This document shows, piece by piece, positions 11,467 to 22,610 of a stretch of DNA of 64,000 bases. The stretch's first letter is position 1. Every line of letters starts with the position of its first letter. The notes under the pieces are model-generated. The model had not been told where the DNA came from. It ran no database searches and worked only from the letters and a program-made list of their open reading frames with translations. The DNA lies in the NCBI GenBank assembly GCA_963576735.1, contig OY755197.1:5406501-5470500 (forward strand). The letters run 5' to 3'. This DNA comes from Bedellia somnulentella (taxonomy: Eukaryota; Arthropoda; Insecta; Lepidoptera; Bedelliidae). A program made the position numbers and the translations under genes.

Positions 11467-11588
11467 AAATGCAGTACCTTTAAAAGAAAGATCTTTTTAC
11501 GGAACCGCCACCACGGAGGACACGTTGAGATCAAATAGAGAATGAACTCAAAATGGCAGGCATCCGTAGTATGAAGAATAAAGGAACA
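11467..11588 (+). repeat. Copy 2 of the local duplication (RTE-L remnant)
   Basis: AAATGCAGTACCTTTAAAAG, CTTTTTACGGAA, then LINE remnant ACCACGGAGGACACG and GGCAGGCATCCGTAGTATGA. Ends at an AT-rich boundary. Confidence 0.6.
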
Positions 11589-11726
11589 TATTTGACACAT
11601 ATGTTTTACACATATAGTACATCAACTATATAAAAAAAAAAAAAATTTTAGGATTTTATTTTTTTAGTTACTTTTGGTATAGATAACTTATAAATTCATA
11701 GAAATGAATAGTCTTGTACATTTACC

Positions 11727-11985
11727 GACCTCCTTGGCCTAGTTGGTAGTTATTACTACTTTAATTGATCTGGATATCGCGAGTTCTGATCCCGCTGGGA
11801 GCTTTCTTTTCGAGTTAGTATCCCTTACCGTAGGTCATTTACCTTAAGAGTGACTTTTTAACTAGATACCACGTAGTGTAAAACAGGCTGTCTGTTTCGC
11901 ACTTACATAGAATCATATACTGTCATCTCATTATAACCATTATAACCGTTATCGCGACGATAAAATAGCGCTCATGCTAGGTCTT
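11727..11985 (+). repeat. R6 repeat with tRNA-like head
   Basis: Head reads CCTCCTTGGCCTAGTTGG, where TGGCCTAGTTGG fits an A box, and GAGTTCTGATCCCGCTGGGA about 30 nt later is a decayed B box. The downstream part matches 5290-5400. Likely an old tRNA-derived SINE. Confidence 0.55.
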
Positions 11986-12239
11986 CTGTGTAGTATGTCC
12001 GCATATTTATTCGTTTTAATCTAAATACATCGATAACTAAAAGGAAAACGCAAAGTGTTGAAAAACCTCTACGTTTGGAATAACCCGTTATATAAGTTAT
12101 AATAAGTTTATTCGTTATTATTTCATCCCGGTATTATGGTATCGGTGGTGTTATATTCAATTAAGTTCGGCGCAGTGTAACAGCCAATGTTGTAGGCAGT
12201 TAGTTTCCAACGTATGTCTGCTATACAGTTTTACAGTAT

Positions 12240-12345
12240 TTGGCGTCCGTAGTCTGAATAATAAAAAACATGTATGAAAATTTTGGTAAATAAATGCAGG
12301 CGACGCTCGAGAGGTTTGCCAGGATCGCATGAAGTTGCGAATTTT
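12240..12345 (+). mobile_element. RTE-L remnant
   Basis: TGGCGTCCGTAGTCTGAATA, ATGTATGAAAA and CTCGAGAGGTTTGCCAGGAT align with the C-terminal coding part of RTE-L; heavily decayed and without the tail. Confidence 0.6.
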
Positions 12346-13319
12346 AATAATATATTAAGATTGGTTATTAGTAAATTATTAGTGGTGACTAGAGAAATGG
12401 GGCAAAACAATAGTCAATAATTCGTTATACAAAGATTTATAAGCTGGATGTACGTGCGAAAATTCTTATATTATTTTGTTTTAGATAATTACATATTTAG
12501 GAGTAAGTTTTAATTGAATTTATTTATGGAACTTTTGAGATTTCCGAACCAGAACTAAGCTGGATACTACTTCTTTTTAGTTGGCTTACAAATAAAATAG
12601 CTTGTTAGAAAAAACATTACTTTCCAAAATCACTGGCACAAAGTTGTTGAAAGAAAATCTATACTTAACAATATCCTGGCTATGACCCCACAAAAAACCA
12701 AAACGCGCCCGAAAACCGAACAAATAATTAATCAAATCCTAACCACTCATAAAGATATGACGTTTTATTTAAAACTTTATACCCAACGCAAACCAAAACC
12801 ACTTCTTTAGCACTATTAATAATAGTTATTTTCCAATGCACTCGTTCGTATAGAGGGTGGAACATGTTTGAAGGGTACTCATATTTCAATGTAAAATGAA
12901 GGCTTTTGTTGAAATAACCCCTAATGGCCCATTGTTTCGTTTTATTAAAGTTGAATTGTCTATTTCATACGATATCCAATACTTTTACTTTATATCTCAA
13001 TGCTGGGAATTGTAATAATAATAATAATCGGAAAATACTTTTTGAGATTCTGCCATTTGTTTAAGGTTTTGGTTCGGGACAAATTAAGATTTAATATAGC
13101 GGTAAAAACACGTCAATAAGGTAATGTTCATTTCCATTTGTTTTCTTCTCAAAGTACGTTCATGTATTAATAAAATAAATGAATATTTTTGACTTATATT
13201 AAACAAGTTTGAACGGCTGAACAATATGTAGTCTCGCTAGTAGTTTTAGTTATTCGGAATCACGTTACGTTTTGTCCATTAGTAGTAGTAAACTTGCTTA
13301 GACTCATACTCTACTGTTG
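12346..13319. other. AT-rich, no feature seen
   Basis: No repeat, exon or splice-like context recognised. Confidence 0.5.
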
Positions 13320-13450
13320 CTGCATACGAATATACTGTTAAATGACTAAGTCTTAGCTCAGCTTTGTGGGTTTCCTCAGGGTCCGTTCACTCTATTATCT
13401 CGACTGCGATGGTAGGGTTTCTAGTCATTCAGAACTACACGTGATGAAAT
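13320..13450 (-). mobile_element. S2 remnant
   Basis: TACGAATATACTGTTAAATGA, CTCAGCTTTGTGGGTTTCCTC match the S2 core; the remainder is decayed. Confidence 0.5.
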
Positions 13451-14157
13451 GTCAGTTTGTACTAATCTTGCTAAGAATACAATAGCATTGAAAAACTCTT
13501 CATTGCAAATCAAAAACGAAATATTTACAAATATACAGATATACAAAAACAAACTGTACAACTTGCGGTGTTATCAATAAAAATGATCTCTTCGTCTTCT
13601 GATTCTGATTTCTTCTATCGTCGCTTTATATTTACGCCTAGTGTTCTGCTTCGCTCGGATGCATGGTGTCAAATATTTTTCCTACCCTACGATATTTAGC
13701 GTGATGATATATAGCCTATGTTGCATCTAAAGAAATTTTAAAATAGGTCTAGTAGATTGTGAGCCCATTCATTACAATCTAACAAAGTTTTCTTCTTTAT
13801 AATATTAGTGTAGATTCACTGTTGTTTGACTGAGTATTAACTCAGCTGTTTGGTTTTACTCGCGGCATTTTACTGCTGCTCTTCTATGGATGACTTAAAA
13901 AGAGACACAATTTTTTAAGTCTAATGAACATATGAACCAAAGTTTCCTGCGCTTCAGATCGATCTTATGTACCACTAAGCTACCATAGCAATTATCTCTG
14001 AGCTAGTGAAGGTCCTAGTACGTGGCTTAAATAATAAATATTATTACAAGGGAAATAATGGACGTAAATAAATTAATATGGTACCTCACCTATGTATAAC
14101 GTACGTACCTATGTACCTATGTATAATACGAGTAAAGCATAAATTTTTGATCCAATG

Positions 14158-14335
14158 TATTGTCGGCCTTACATAGCACTCACCCATTTCTCCCCTTTGG
14201 TTTTGCAAAAGGTAGCTCAAGGTATTAGGGGTTTTTAAGTGATTATTAAGTGGCTGAGAGGTTCCTAGCTCTGAAGCTCTGGCTACCCGCTTTCGGGATT
14301 TATAGCCGTGAGAATATGCATGTATGTATGTATTG
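14158..14335 (+). mobile_element. S1 element, diverged
   Basis: TGTCGGCCTTACATAGCACT at the head; AGCTCTGGCTACCCGCTTTC, GGGATTTATAGCCGTGAG and TATG repeats at the tail; central part shortened. Confidence 0.75.
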
Positions 14336-14518
14336 GGTGAATTGGCTAGAGTATTACAATCTTTTCCTTACCCAACTTCAAAAACTGGCAAAGGTTGTAT
14401 ATATATCCGTGATTACTATGTTTATGTGTAAACGTGAGTATAAGTGTGTATTAATTATGGTCATTAGCCACCAAATGAAAAAACTATCTTACATACATAT
14501 TTATATTATTTAATATAT

Positions 14519-14662
14519 TTCCCATTGGGGTAGGCAGAGACTTTTGATCGCCAATTTGTACGATCCTGGCAAACCTCTCTAGCTTCGTTTACATCCATCA
14601 ATCTTTTTATACATGCTCTTTAATTCTTCATACTTCGAACGCCTGCCTTTTTGAAAAAGCTA
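14519..14662 (-). mobile_element. RTE-L LINE 3' fragment
   Basis: CCCATTGGGGTAGGCAGAGA followed by the antisense of the VCQDR...ACMKRLMDVNEAR coding region. The TATG tail is not present immediately left. Confidence 0.8.
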
Positions 14663-15003
14663 CCACTTGAACAAAAGAAGAAAACGTTATCTCTTCCGCC
14701 AAATTAACATCCGGAAAAGTATTCTATACGGAAACATGTCATTTCTAAAAGGCTCGCGGACTGTCGACAAAAACCAAGTTATAACTAACCCCCCGTGAAA
14801 GTTCTGCGTCTGGATGTGACAAAAAAGCTCGAGGAAATTAACGTTTTGCCAAAAGTTGCGAGTGATATATAACTTGTTTTTAGAGTTCTCTGGTGACGTA
14901 TTCGGATTCGGTTATAGCGATCGCTACGCACAGTTTGTAGTACGGTTGTTGGTTCCGTCGATAGTTATGGTTTAATCGTATGTTCTTATACATATGCTAT
15001 TAG

Positions 15004-15075
15004 TTGTCATTGGAGTAGGCAGAGACTACCGTTGTTACTAGGAACGATCCTGGCAAACCTCTCGTTTTTCACTTA
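15004..15075 (-). mobile_element. RTE-L LINE 3' scrap
   Basis: TTGGAGTAGGCAGAGACTAC and ACGATCCTGGCAAACCTCTC match the antisense LINE 3' end. Confidence 0.65.
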
Positions 15076-15364
15076 CATTATTGTGGATATTGACAGCAAT
15101 GTGTTCTTTCTAAGAAAATAGTTACATATTTCTCCTCCCAAAAGTCATCAAAGGTTAAATGTGACAACGTTAAGACTCAGGTATGTTTCCTGATATACTA
15201 AGTAAGAAGTTACATGTGAAATGTAATGTATTTCAAGGGAAAGTCATCATTTTATTTGCAGGTACATAATATATTTTTTATTAAATTCTAACATGACTCG
15301 TATCAACCTGCCTATCAAAGAAAACTGCCTATCAAAGAAATGGCGTCTGACTTCCCTTTATTAC

Positions 15365-15596
15365 ATACACGTCCATAAATCCCAAAAAGGGGTAGCCAGA
15401 GCTTTAGAGCTAGAAACTCCTCAGCCACATTTAGAAATTGATGAGGGGGGGACAAGATGTGTGAAATAAAGTATCGTTGGTGATGGGTCTCCTACAGCAT
15501 CGCCAAAAAACCACTTAAAAAAAAGCCCCATAGTCGCCTCTTACGACACCCGTGGGTAGAAAAGGGTAGTGACATTCTAAGCCTCACTACAGCCAA
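15365..15596 (-). mobile_element. S1 element
   Basis: CCATAAATCCCAAAAAGGGG, CTCCTCAGCCACATTTAGAA, GATGGGTCTCCTAC, CTCTTACGACACCCGTGG, GTAGTGACATTCTAAGCC in order; tail reduced. Confidence 0.82.
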
Positions 15597-15663
15597 TCCT
15601 TAGCCTTTTTATGAGCTTTTTACCTTTATTCTTATGAATAAATACATTGGAACACTGATTCTA

Positions 15664-15913
15664 AAAGTGCTAACAGACGATCGAACATGTACGGCGCGCA
15701 CCATCGCACTGTGCGGTGCGCTCTAGCCTACAGACGATCGCACTGTGCGCCCCGCACCATCGCACCGTGCACCGCAAGCGCTTCGAACCAGCCCGCACCA
15801 ATATTAATAATAATTATGTGCGGCGAACCACGCTACACACGTTCGTTTTTGGTACGGCCCGTACCACGAACACTGGTGCGCGCCGTACATGTTCGATCGT
15901 CTGTTAGCACTTT
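15664..15913. mobile_element. GC-rich MITE-like element with 40-bp perfect inverted repeats
   Basis: The left arm (15664-15703) starts AAAGTGCTAACAGACGATCG and the right arm (15874-15913) is its exact reverse complement. The 250-bp element is strikingly GC/CpG-rich against an AT-rich background and has internal GCAC/GTGC-rich sub-repeats around an AT core near 15805. Weaker symmetry continues outward (CTGATT.. and ..AGTCAG). It has no coding capacity for a transposase; the 125-codon frame across it is incidental. Superfamily undetermined because the target duplication is unclear. Confidence 0.8.
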
Positions 15914-16534
15914 AAGTCAGCACTATGTAAAACAACGTTTAGTAGAGCAAGTGAATCAAAATAAGCGCACAACTTTATTCAGTCAGACATTTCGAGTCAG
16001 TCTCTGTCAAAAAGTTAACACTTTTACGTGTGCAGTTTGTAAATTGAGCTGCGGATATTTTTAGAATTGTACCATTGCAGACACGTACACTTGCTTGAAC
16101 TTCATTTAAAATTTAAATTTGAATAAATAGTATATTTGCTTGAAGTGTGGTTGTGATAATTTGATAAAACATTAGCAAAATTTTTCAGTTCGTGGACATC
16201 GTTTATTTAGTGGTAATGCTAAATGAGGCAAGCTAATGTGTGATACAGAATCTCTATTAAAAAATAACAGAATAAAAATGGTAAAAAAATATTGCAAATC
16301 AGAAAATAAATATTTAAGAAACAGAAACAAAAAAAGGACTATTGGCGGCCTTATCACTTAAAATTAATAATGCATGTATAAACTAACTTAAAGCAATTTC
16401 TGCGAAAAAAGGGTAGCTATAACTTCAGTATTGAAAATATCTTATCCAATTTTAAAATTTACTGGGATAATATTATATGGGTCTAAAGCTATTGATTATC
16501 ATTTATTTCTTGAAGAGTTGTGTACCTGTTCTTG

Positions 16535-16690
16535 TACGTGTTTTTTCGTCACCATAAAGGTTGACTGGAAGAAATCGCACTAAGACGATAAGTGCGCCTT
16601 TGTTTTCTAAGTTTTAATGTCTGTTCTTTTGTAAAAACATTATATTTATTCCGTATGCAATAAAGTGTTCAAATAATTAAAGCTACATCG
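16535..16690 (+). repeat. R7 repeat, LINE/SINE-like 3' end
   Basis: AAAGGTTGACTGGAAGAAAT, AAGTGCGCCTTTG, then GCAATAAAGTGTTCAAATAA. A second copy lies inverted at 40625-40775. The motif (TTGACTGG...GCAATAAAG) is common in Lepidoptera. Confidence 0.6.
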
Positions 16691-16764
16691 CTTAAAAATC
16701 CTAAGTCGCCTCTTACTACAAACGTGAGAAGAAAGGTTAGTGCTATTCGAGCTGACACTACAAA
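16690..16764 (-). mobile_element. S1 fragment
   Basis: AAATCCTAAGTCGCCTCTTAC, GTTAGTGCTATTCGAGC and TGACACTACA are the head half of S1. An S2 copy is inserted at its end. Confidence 0.65.
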
Positions 16765-16776
16765 GCTAATAAAAAT

Positions 16777-17136
16777 AACATAACATAAACGTTCACGCCG
16801 CATATCCCCGAAGGGGTTGGCAGAGGTACTAATACTTCTGAACATCACGTGACTTTGTCACCTGGTATTCAGAGTACCCACGTTTTGCATGGACAGTGTA
16901 CTCACGTGATAGGGGGCAGGCCTATCGCCGTTTTGTACGAATACACTGTCACATGACTAAGTACAACTCAGCCATGTGGGTTTCCTCACGATGTTTGCCC
17001 TCACCGTTAACAACCATGATAAATTAACCACACATATGTCTTTAGAAAAGACAAATTGGTGTAGGCCCGACCCAGGATTTGAACACTAGTCGCTTGCACG
17101 ATAACTGAGTGTTCTACCCACTGGGCTATCACGGTT
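16777..17136 (-). mobile_element. S2 SINE, full length
   Basis: Complete tail, body and tRNA head (A box TAGCCCAGTGGG on the minus strand). Target duplication GCTAATAAAAAT at 16765-16776 and 17137-17148, overlapping the end of an S1 fragment. Confidence 0.93.
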
Positions 17137-17466
17137 GCTAATAAAAATTTACAGATAAAAGCACTGTTAGCCGGAATATGGACCACACACACATAATCAA
17201 GGGGCTGATCAAACTAATTGTGCAAATAAGGTTGTTATGGTACCGTAACAAATAATAACCTTGTGGAAATCTGTATTTGAGTTGAATTTTTATTTGAGCT
17301 AATTACTCTTTTTTATTTTAAATAAAAAGAGGTCACTGTACTGGATTCGCAATGAGTTAACGCGATTAAATTGTAAGTTTCTGTATTTACAAATTTTATG
17401 TTATAAATTTATATTTTTGCAGGCTCTAGACGATTTTGTAATTTTTGTTCTCGTGTTTAATATAAC

Positions 17467-17534
17467 ATACATACATACATATTCTCACGCCGTTAGTTCC
17501 CATACATACATACATACATACATACATACATACA
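17467..17534 (-). mobile_element. Minimal RTE-L insertion: LINE end only, flanked by CATA repeats
   Basis: Only CTCACGCCGTTAGTTCCCA of LINE remains, with CATA repeats on both sides. The 11-bp direct repeat TTTAATATAAC at 17456-17466 and 17535-17545 shows this 68-bp block was inserted as a unit. Confidence 0.8.
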
Positions 17535-17809
17535 TTTAATATAACTGTTTACCAAAACCATATGTTTAAAATAACTTTGTCTAGTAGTGATAGATTTTCT
17601 GTTGCTGATATAATTGTAGTTTTATACAAAATAAGAGAACCTACCTGGACATTTGCGTTCAGTAGTTTTAAAGGGATAAGATGGTGAAATAAAGGACATT
17701 TATTGATGGGATTTCATGACACTCCAAACCAAAACTTTAAAAGCCCCAGATTATTAAGTCATCTAGTAAAACCACCCACTCCAAAAATTTGTATTCAGTA
17801 TTCCGCCAA

Positions 17810-17945
17810 ACTGACAGTAATCTGTTATCCTCACAGCCCAAATATGACCACACCGAAGGTCTCGAGTCTACCCTATATACTATATAGGGTGATAGCAATA
17901 ATCCACCATGTTGACCAAGTACGGGTTGGTAGACTAACATATACT
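17810..17945 (+). repeat. R8 repeat, copy 1
   Basis: AATATGACCACACCGAAGGT, CTCGAGTCTACCC and CGGGTTGGTAGACTAAC recur at 50285-50465. The phrase CGGGTTGG.AGACT is familiar from lepidopteran repeats. It contains a 10-bp-arm palindrome (17870-17890). Confidence 0.5.
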
Positions 17946-18478
17946 ATCATTGTAGAAGTCTTCTTGCAGCACTTAGACCTTAGCCTTAGACCACGGAGGC
18001 AGTTAGTGAGTTAGTTATTACACTAATATTAGTTATAATCAAAAGCAATTAGTGACTTAATCAATTACTACTAAAAGCTTGCCTGGAAGTGATAGCTTTG
18101 ACTAATACAAATATCAGTTCAATGCACAACTGTTATGTGCAATAAAAGGATTATTTATTCATCTGTCAATAAATACAAGTTACACTATTATAGTGTTTTC
18201 ATGAACATTAGTTAAAATTCTCGAAACCCAATCAGTAAACATCGAAAACATGAACCGATGGAGCCAAATTATGTTTGGTTAAGCGCAATTTGAGAAATTA
18301 ATTTTAGCTACATAATTTGCGTTGTTGCAATTCAAAATTAATTAAGTACATGTTCATTGATTCCGCGTTCCATAAATTGGACGATGCTCTAATTCGTATT
18401 GTGAGTACTTAAATTAATAGCTTGTTATTCAGTAAATCTATAGTTGACCCGTCATTTTAAACGATATTATTAGTTAAG

Positions 18479-18729
18479 CGGTGTAGTGTCGGCTTAGCTT
18501 ATAAAACTACCCCATTTCTTCCCATGTGTGATCGTAAGAGGCGACTAAGGGTATTGGAGCTGCTTAAGGGATTTTTGGGCGATGCTGTTGGAGACCCATC
18601 ACCAAGAACCTATATTTTACTATCCTTTCCCCCCACAACTTCCAAAAGTGGCTGAGGAATTTCTTTTTCCGAAGCTCTGACTACCCCATCTAGAGATTTA
18701 TAGCCGTGGCCGTATATATAAATATATAG
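18479..18729 (+). mobile_element. S1 element
   Basis: Head GGTGTAGTGTCGGCTTAGCT, body with TTTTTGGGCGATGCTGTTGG, 3' end GATTTATAGCCGTGG and a decayed TATA-rich tail. Confidence 0.85.
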
Positions 18730-19399
18730 TTACACTGTGCACAGTTTAAAACAAATAGCCGACAGGAGAAACCTTTCTGATAATGGAGATAGAAAAAGAT
18801 ATGAGGGTGCCTTCCACATTAAAAAAATGACATAAAAGATACGAGAAGAGTTAATGAATATTATATTTACCATACAAGTTCCACGCAGTTTTTGAAAAAA
18901 GTAGTTAATTATCAATTTTATTTTCTCTCTACTTTTAAGAGTGGTCAGTACTCTAGATTCGGAATATCTTGCTCTGCCTTTTAAATATTAAGTCCGCTAC
19001 ATCATAGGTATATTCAACAGATATCACCTGTTTCCAAACTACAATATATAACATTACAAAAAACAGACTATTCATAGAGATTATACAAACACACGCTGTG
19101 TTTACTCACATATTTTTGTTATCCCTTTATTGTCACGTGATAACAAAGGTGAAACAGCCAAATCTCTTTGTGAAGCCAAACACAGAAGTACCAGTCTACT
19201 TAGGAACATTAACCCGAAGTGTGGCAGCCCTAATCCCATAACAGATTAAGAAACAGGGTTGCCGCGCGGTGAAAATAACACAAAAGCAAGACCGCCTGTT
19301 GCGGAGACGATGTCCTTTATTTTTCTCTCTTTAGTAGCGGGCAGTTGCTGGTGATGGGGTCTTGTGATTTTATATCGATACCTTCTTCCTAGGCATAGT

Positions 19400-19520
19400 A
19401 AAAAAAAAGCCCACGTATTGATGGTTGTAATTGAAGCTAGAGAGGTTTGCCAGGATGGGACAATTTGGCGATCGATAGTCTTTACCTATCCTAATGGGAA
19501 TTTATGGCTTAAATATATGT
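19400..19520 (+). mobile_element. RTE-L LINE 3' fragment, decayed
   Basis: ATTGATGG..GTAATTGAAGCTAGAGAGG, TTTGCCAGGAT, GGCGATCGATAGTC and CCTATCCTAATGGGAATTTA align with the LINE C-terminus. Confidence 0.7.
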
Positions 19521-20694
19521 CAATCTTTGTTCATGTATTGTTCTTGATTAACTCCAGAACTGTTTGGGTAAGAGAGGATTCAATGACAAAGTTTCAGACA
19601 ACACGTCAGTATGTCTAGTGTTTTAAAATATAATTAAATTGTAAAGTGATGCTCAATATAAAAATTTAGCTAAAACGATTATAACTTTAAAAAATATGTA
19701 CGGTTACTTTGAATACATTTTATGAAACTCTTGCAATTTCAATTGGTCTATATCAAATAGCACCAAATTTGTTAAATCAAATAAAGTAGTATCACTTTCA
19801 TCGTAAATTGTTTATTCGATAAATTAATCGATATCGACATTCCAATATTCCCAACACTACTGCGGCACGGAGCGTGCACACGACACCTAGTGACGTGCTT
19901 TATTGTTCAGCTGTGTAATTAGTCGTGTACCAACTTACCTGTTCCCGAGAGATAACGTTTTTAAGATCAAAGCGTTTTTAGCTTAACAAATACTTGGAAC
20001 AAAGGATCACGAAATTCTAGTTTATGTTAAAAAATATTCTCTTTTGAAACCTAATTGGATATGAAATTTTGCATCTTTAACAAGAATACCCATTGTCAAT
20101 GAAAAGCTTTTATATTAATGTTATGATATACAATTAAGTTTAACACTAAATCATTAATTTACAATTACTGACAAAGGACATTGGGTATGTTCCAAACATT
20201 ATTTCCATAATATTTCACAACAAAGGCCATAATGAATTTAAAATGCATCCATCCTTTCATGAACTACTCAACTCGGCAACAATCTAGACAGCTAACACTT
20301 ACCCAACATAATAAGCTTACCGCAACATCGATAAAGCCCGAAAGTTGAACAGAAGCACATCACTAGCGCGGTGTTTCAAAATACCCCTGTCTGTTCATAA
20401 AGTATTTTATGTCATAGTCGGTAAAGTTAGCCTTTCTACTCGTGCCACTAACGGAATAGTTAAAATGTTTTAGATATGAAACGGGCTTATGACTGTTTAA
20501 TGATGAGTCGAGTTGGTGGTATTTGTGACTCTTGAGGGTATCTAGTTGTTGTTGCTTTCATTGTTTTATGGTATTGTAATCTCAAAGCTTAAATAAATAC
20601 GCACATATTATACACAGGTCAAGTTAGCCCCAAACTAAGTAAGACTTGTACTATGGGATACTTACTCAACGATGTATTTAATATTATATCACAC
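19521..20694. other. AT-rich, no feature seen
   Basis: No repeat family or exon recognised; one GC-richer spot at 19858-19900. Confidence 0.5.
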
Positions 20695-20825
20695 ATATGA
20701 ATAACATCCAAGACTAAGAAACAATCATTTATTTATGCTCATCACATAAGTGTTGCTCTCAGCGGCGATCCAAACCACAATCGCCGGACGGAGAAGCTTG
20801 TCACCTATCTTCTACACTACACACT
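20695..20825 (-). mobile_element. S4 SINE-like repeat, copy 1
   Basis: AAGACTAAGAAACAATCATT, TATGCTCATCACATAA and GCTCTCAGCGGCGATCC are the reverse complement of the S4 copy at 60098-60214. Confidence 0.65.
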
Positions 20826-20895
20826 ACTACCATTTCCACTGAACGATATCGGAGCGGTCTAATATGCATAGATTAAGGATGTATGTGAAAAAAAA

Positions 20896-21151
20896 TGTTA
20901 ATTTATCATGGTTGTTAACGGTGAGGGAAAACATCGTGAGGAAACCAACATGGCTGAGTTGTACTTAGTCATGTGACAGTGTATTCGTACAAAACGGCGA
21001 TAGGCCTGCCCGCTATCACGTGAGTACACTGTCCATGCAAAATGTGGGTACTCTGAACACCAGGTGACAAAGTCACGTGATGTTCAGAAGTATTAGTACC
21101 TCTACCAACCCCTTCGGGAATATTCGGCGTGAACGTTTATGTTATGTTATG
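20896..21151 (+). mobile_element. S2 SINE, 5'-truncated
   Basis: Starts at GTTAATTTATCATGG, continues through two CACGTGA sites to CGGCGTGAACGTTTATG and TTATG repeats. The tRNA head is absent. Confidence 0.9.
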
Positions 21152-21426
21152 TATAAATATGTAACTGATTGTAAGGTTCTTACATGAAATATTTCTTTCA
21201 CTATCTTGTTGCCATAGCAGTAGAAATCGTGCATGTGAAAAGTTCTAGTGCTTCCTGTACTCACGAAGTAACAAGTTAGTACTTACTTCATACAGGCCCT
21301 TTCATGTTTGCAACGTTTTGTTAATTTATGGGAGCTTATTCATCTAAATGTGATAAGCCTTCGTTAGTTTGTAAAGACATGGTAAATGTTGTACATTGTT
21401 CGTTTAATGGTTTTGCATTAATTACT

Positions 21427-21525
21427 TACATACATATACTTACGCCCCATGAGTTCCCATTGGGGTATACAGAGACTATCGATCTATATATATATTTTCA
21501 TACATGCTCTTTTATTCTTATAAAT
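21427..21525 (-). mobile_element. RTE-L LINE 3' fragment
   Basis: CATACATATACTTACGCCCC, GAGTTCCCATTGGGGTA, CAGAGACTATCGATC then CATACATGCTCTTTTATTCT with an internal deletion. Confidence 0.7.
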
Positions 21526-21540
21526 AATAATATATTTACT

Positions 21541-22175
21541 TAGTATAAATACTTTTGATAGTATCGGGAACATTATATCGTATAGAAATAAAGCTTAAGT
21601 TTTCAGCCTTCAGACGTGTAGCAATTGAAAAAAAAAATGCAAATACCTACTTATAATCTATACATTTGTTATACCAGTAGTAGTATCAAAACTTAAATTT
21701 GTTTTATGTCTGCAAATTTTATGTCAACGCCGGCAAAGTTAAAGCAATCATATAAAATAATCATATAAAGTTGAGATAATAAAACCGAATCGTGACATCA
21801 GTGCACTTGCAATTAAAACAAACTTTATACATGGGAATATCAAATTTTATCGTTTCAAGAAATAATTTATGTTGTACATATAACAGTTCTCGGACGAACA
21901 CCCGTATTTGATGATCTTGTTACAAATGTAATCAGATTTTTACGACTTACGGGCTAATTTAATAAATATTTGGTTTGGTGTGGTCTTTGGTTCTGAAGAC
22001 GGTTGATAATTTACGTCTTGTATTTATATTTGGGTTGTCTTGGTAAAAGAAATCCTTTTGACAAAGGTATGATATTATCTTAACTTAAGTGCTTGATCAT
22101 ATGACTTTCACACAAAATCACATGAATTTCGATTTAGAATAAACTAGAACTTCACTTTACAGTCAAAGACGAAAA
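21541..22175. other. AT-rich, no feature seen
   Basis: No repeat or exon recognised. Confidence 0.45.
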
Positions 22176-22395
22176 ACATACATTCATATACTCACGGCTA
22201 TTAATCCCAAAAAGGGGTAGCCAGAGCTAGAAACTCTTCAGCCGCATTTGGAAGTTGATAGGGGACAAGATGGTAGAAATAAAGTATCGTGCGTTGGTGA
22301 AAGGTCATTAAAACGCTCCATACCCTTAGTCGCCTCTTACGACACCCGTGAGTAGAAAGGGGTAGTGACATTCTAAGACGGCACTACACGGCAAA
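22176..22395 (-). mobile_element. S1 element with internal deletion
   Basis: CATATACTCACGGCTATTAA, GGGGTAGCCAGAGC, then CTCTTACGACACCCGTGAG and GACGGCACTACACGGC; a stretch before the CGCCC block is missing. Confidence 0.85.
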
Positions 22396-22429
22396 AATAC
22401 TGTTACATCATTAATAACAAGAACGACCA

Positions 22430-22603
22430 TAACATAAACGTTCACGCCGAATATCCCCGAAGGGGTTGGCAGAGGTACTAATACTTCTGAACATCACGTG
22501 ACTTTGTCACCTGGTGTTCAGAGTACCCACGTTTTGCATGGACAGGACAGTGTACTCACGTGATAGGGGGCAGGCCTATCGCCGTTTTGTACGAATACAC
22601 TGT
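22430..22603 (-). mobile_element. S2 SINE, 5'-truncated, with target duplication
   Basis: From AACATAAACG to CGTTTTGTACGAATACACTGT. Target duplication ACGACCA at 22423-22429 and 22604-22610. It contains a small GGACA duplication (CATGGACAGGACAGTG). Confidence 0.9.
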
Positions 22604-22610
22604 ACGACCA

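Noticed and set aside
15687..16064. 125-codon open frame
   Set aside because: Its first half lies inside the inverted-repeat element and simply reflects GC-rich sequence with few stops; no domain is visible.
17467..17534. CRISPR-like or satellite array of CATA units
   Set aside because: Tetranucleotide runs here and throughout are the 3' tails of LINE/S1 insertions bounded by target duplications; there are no spacers.
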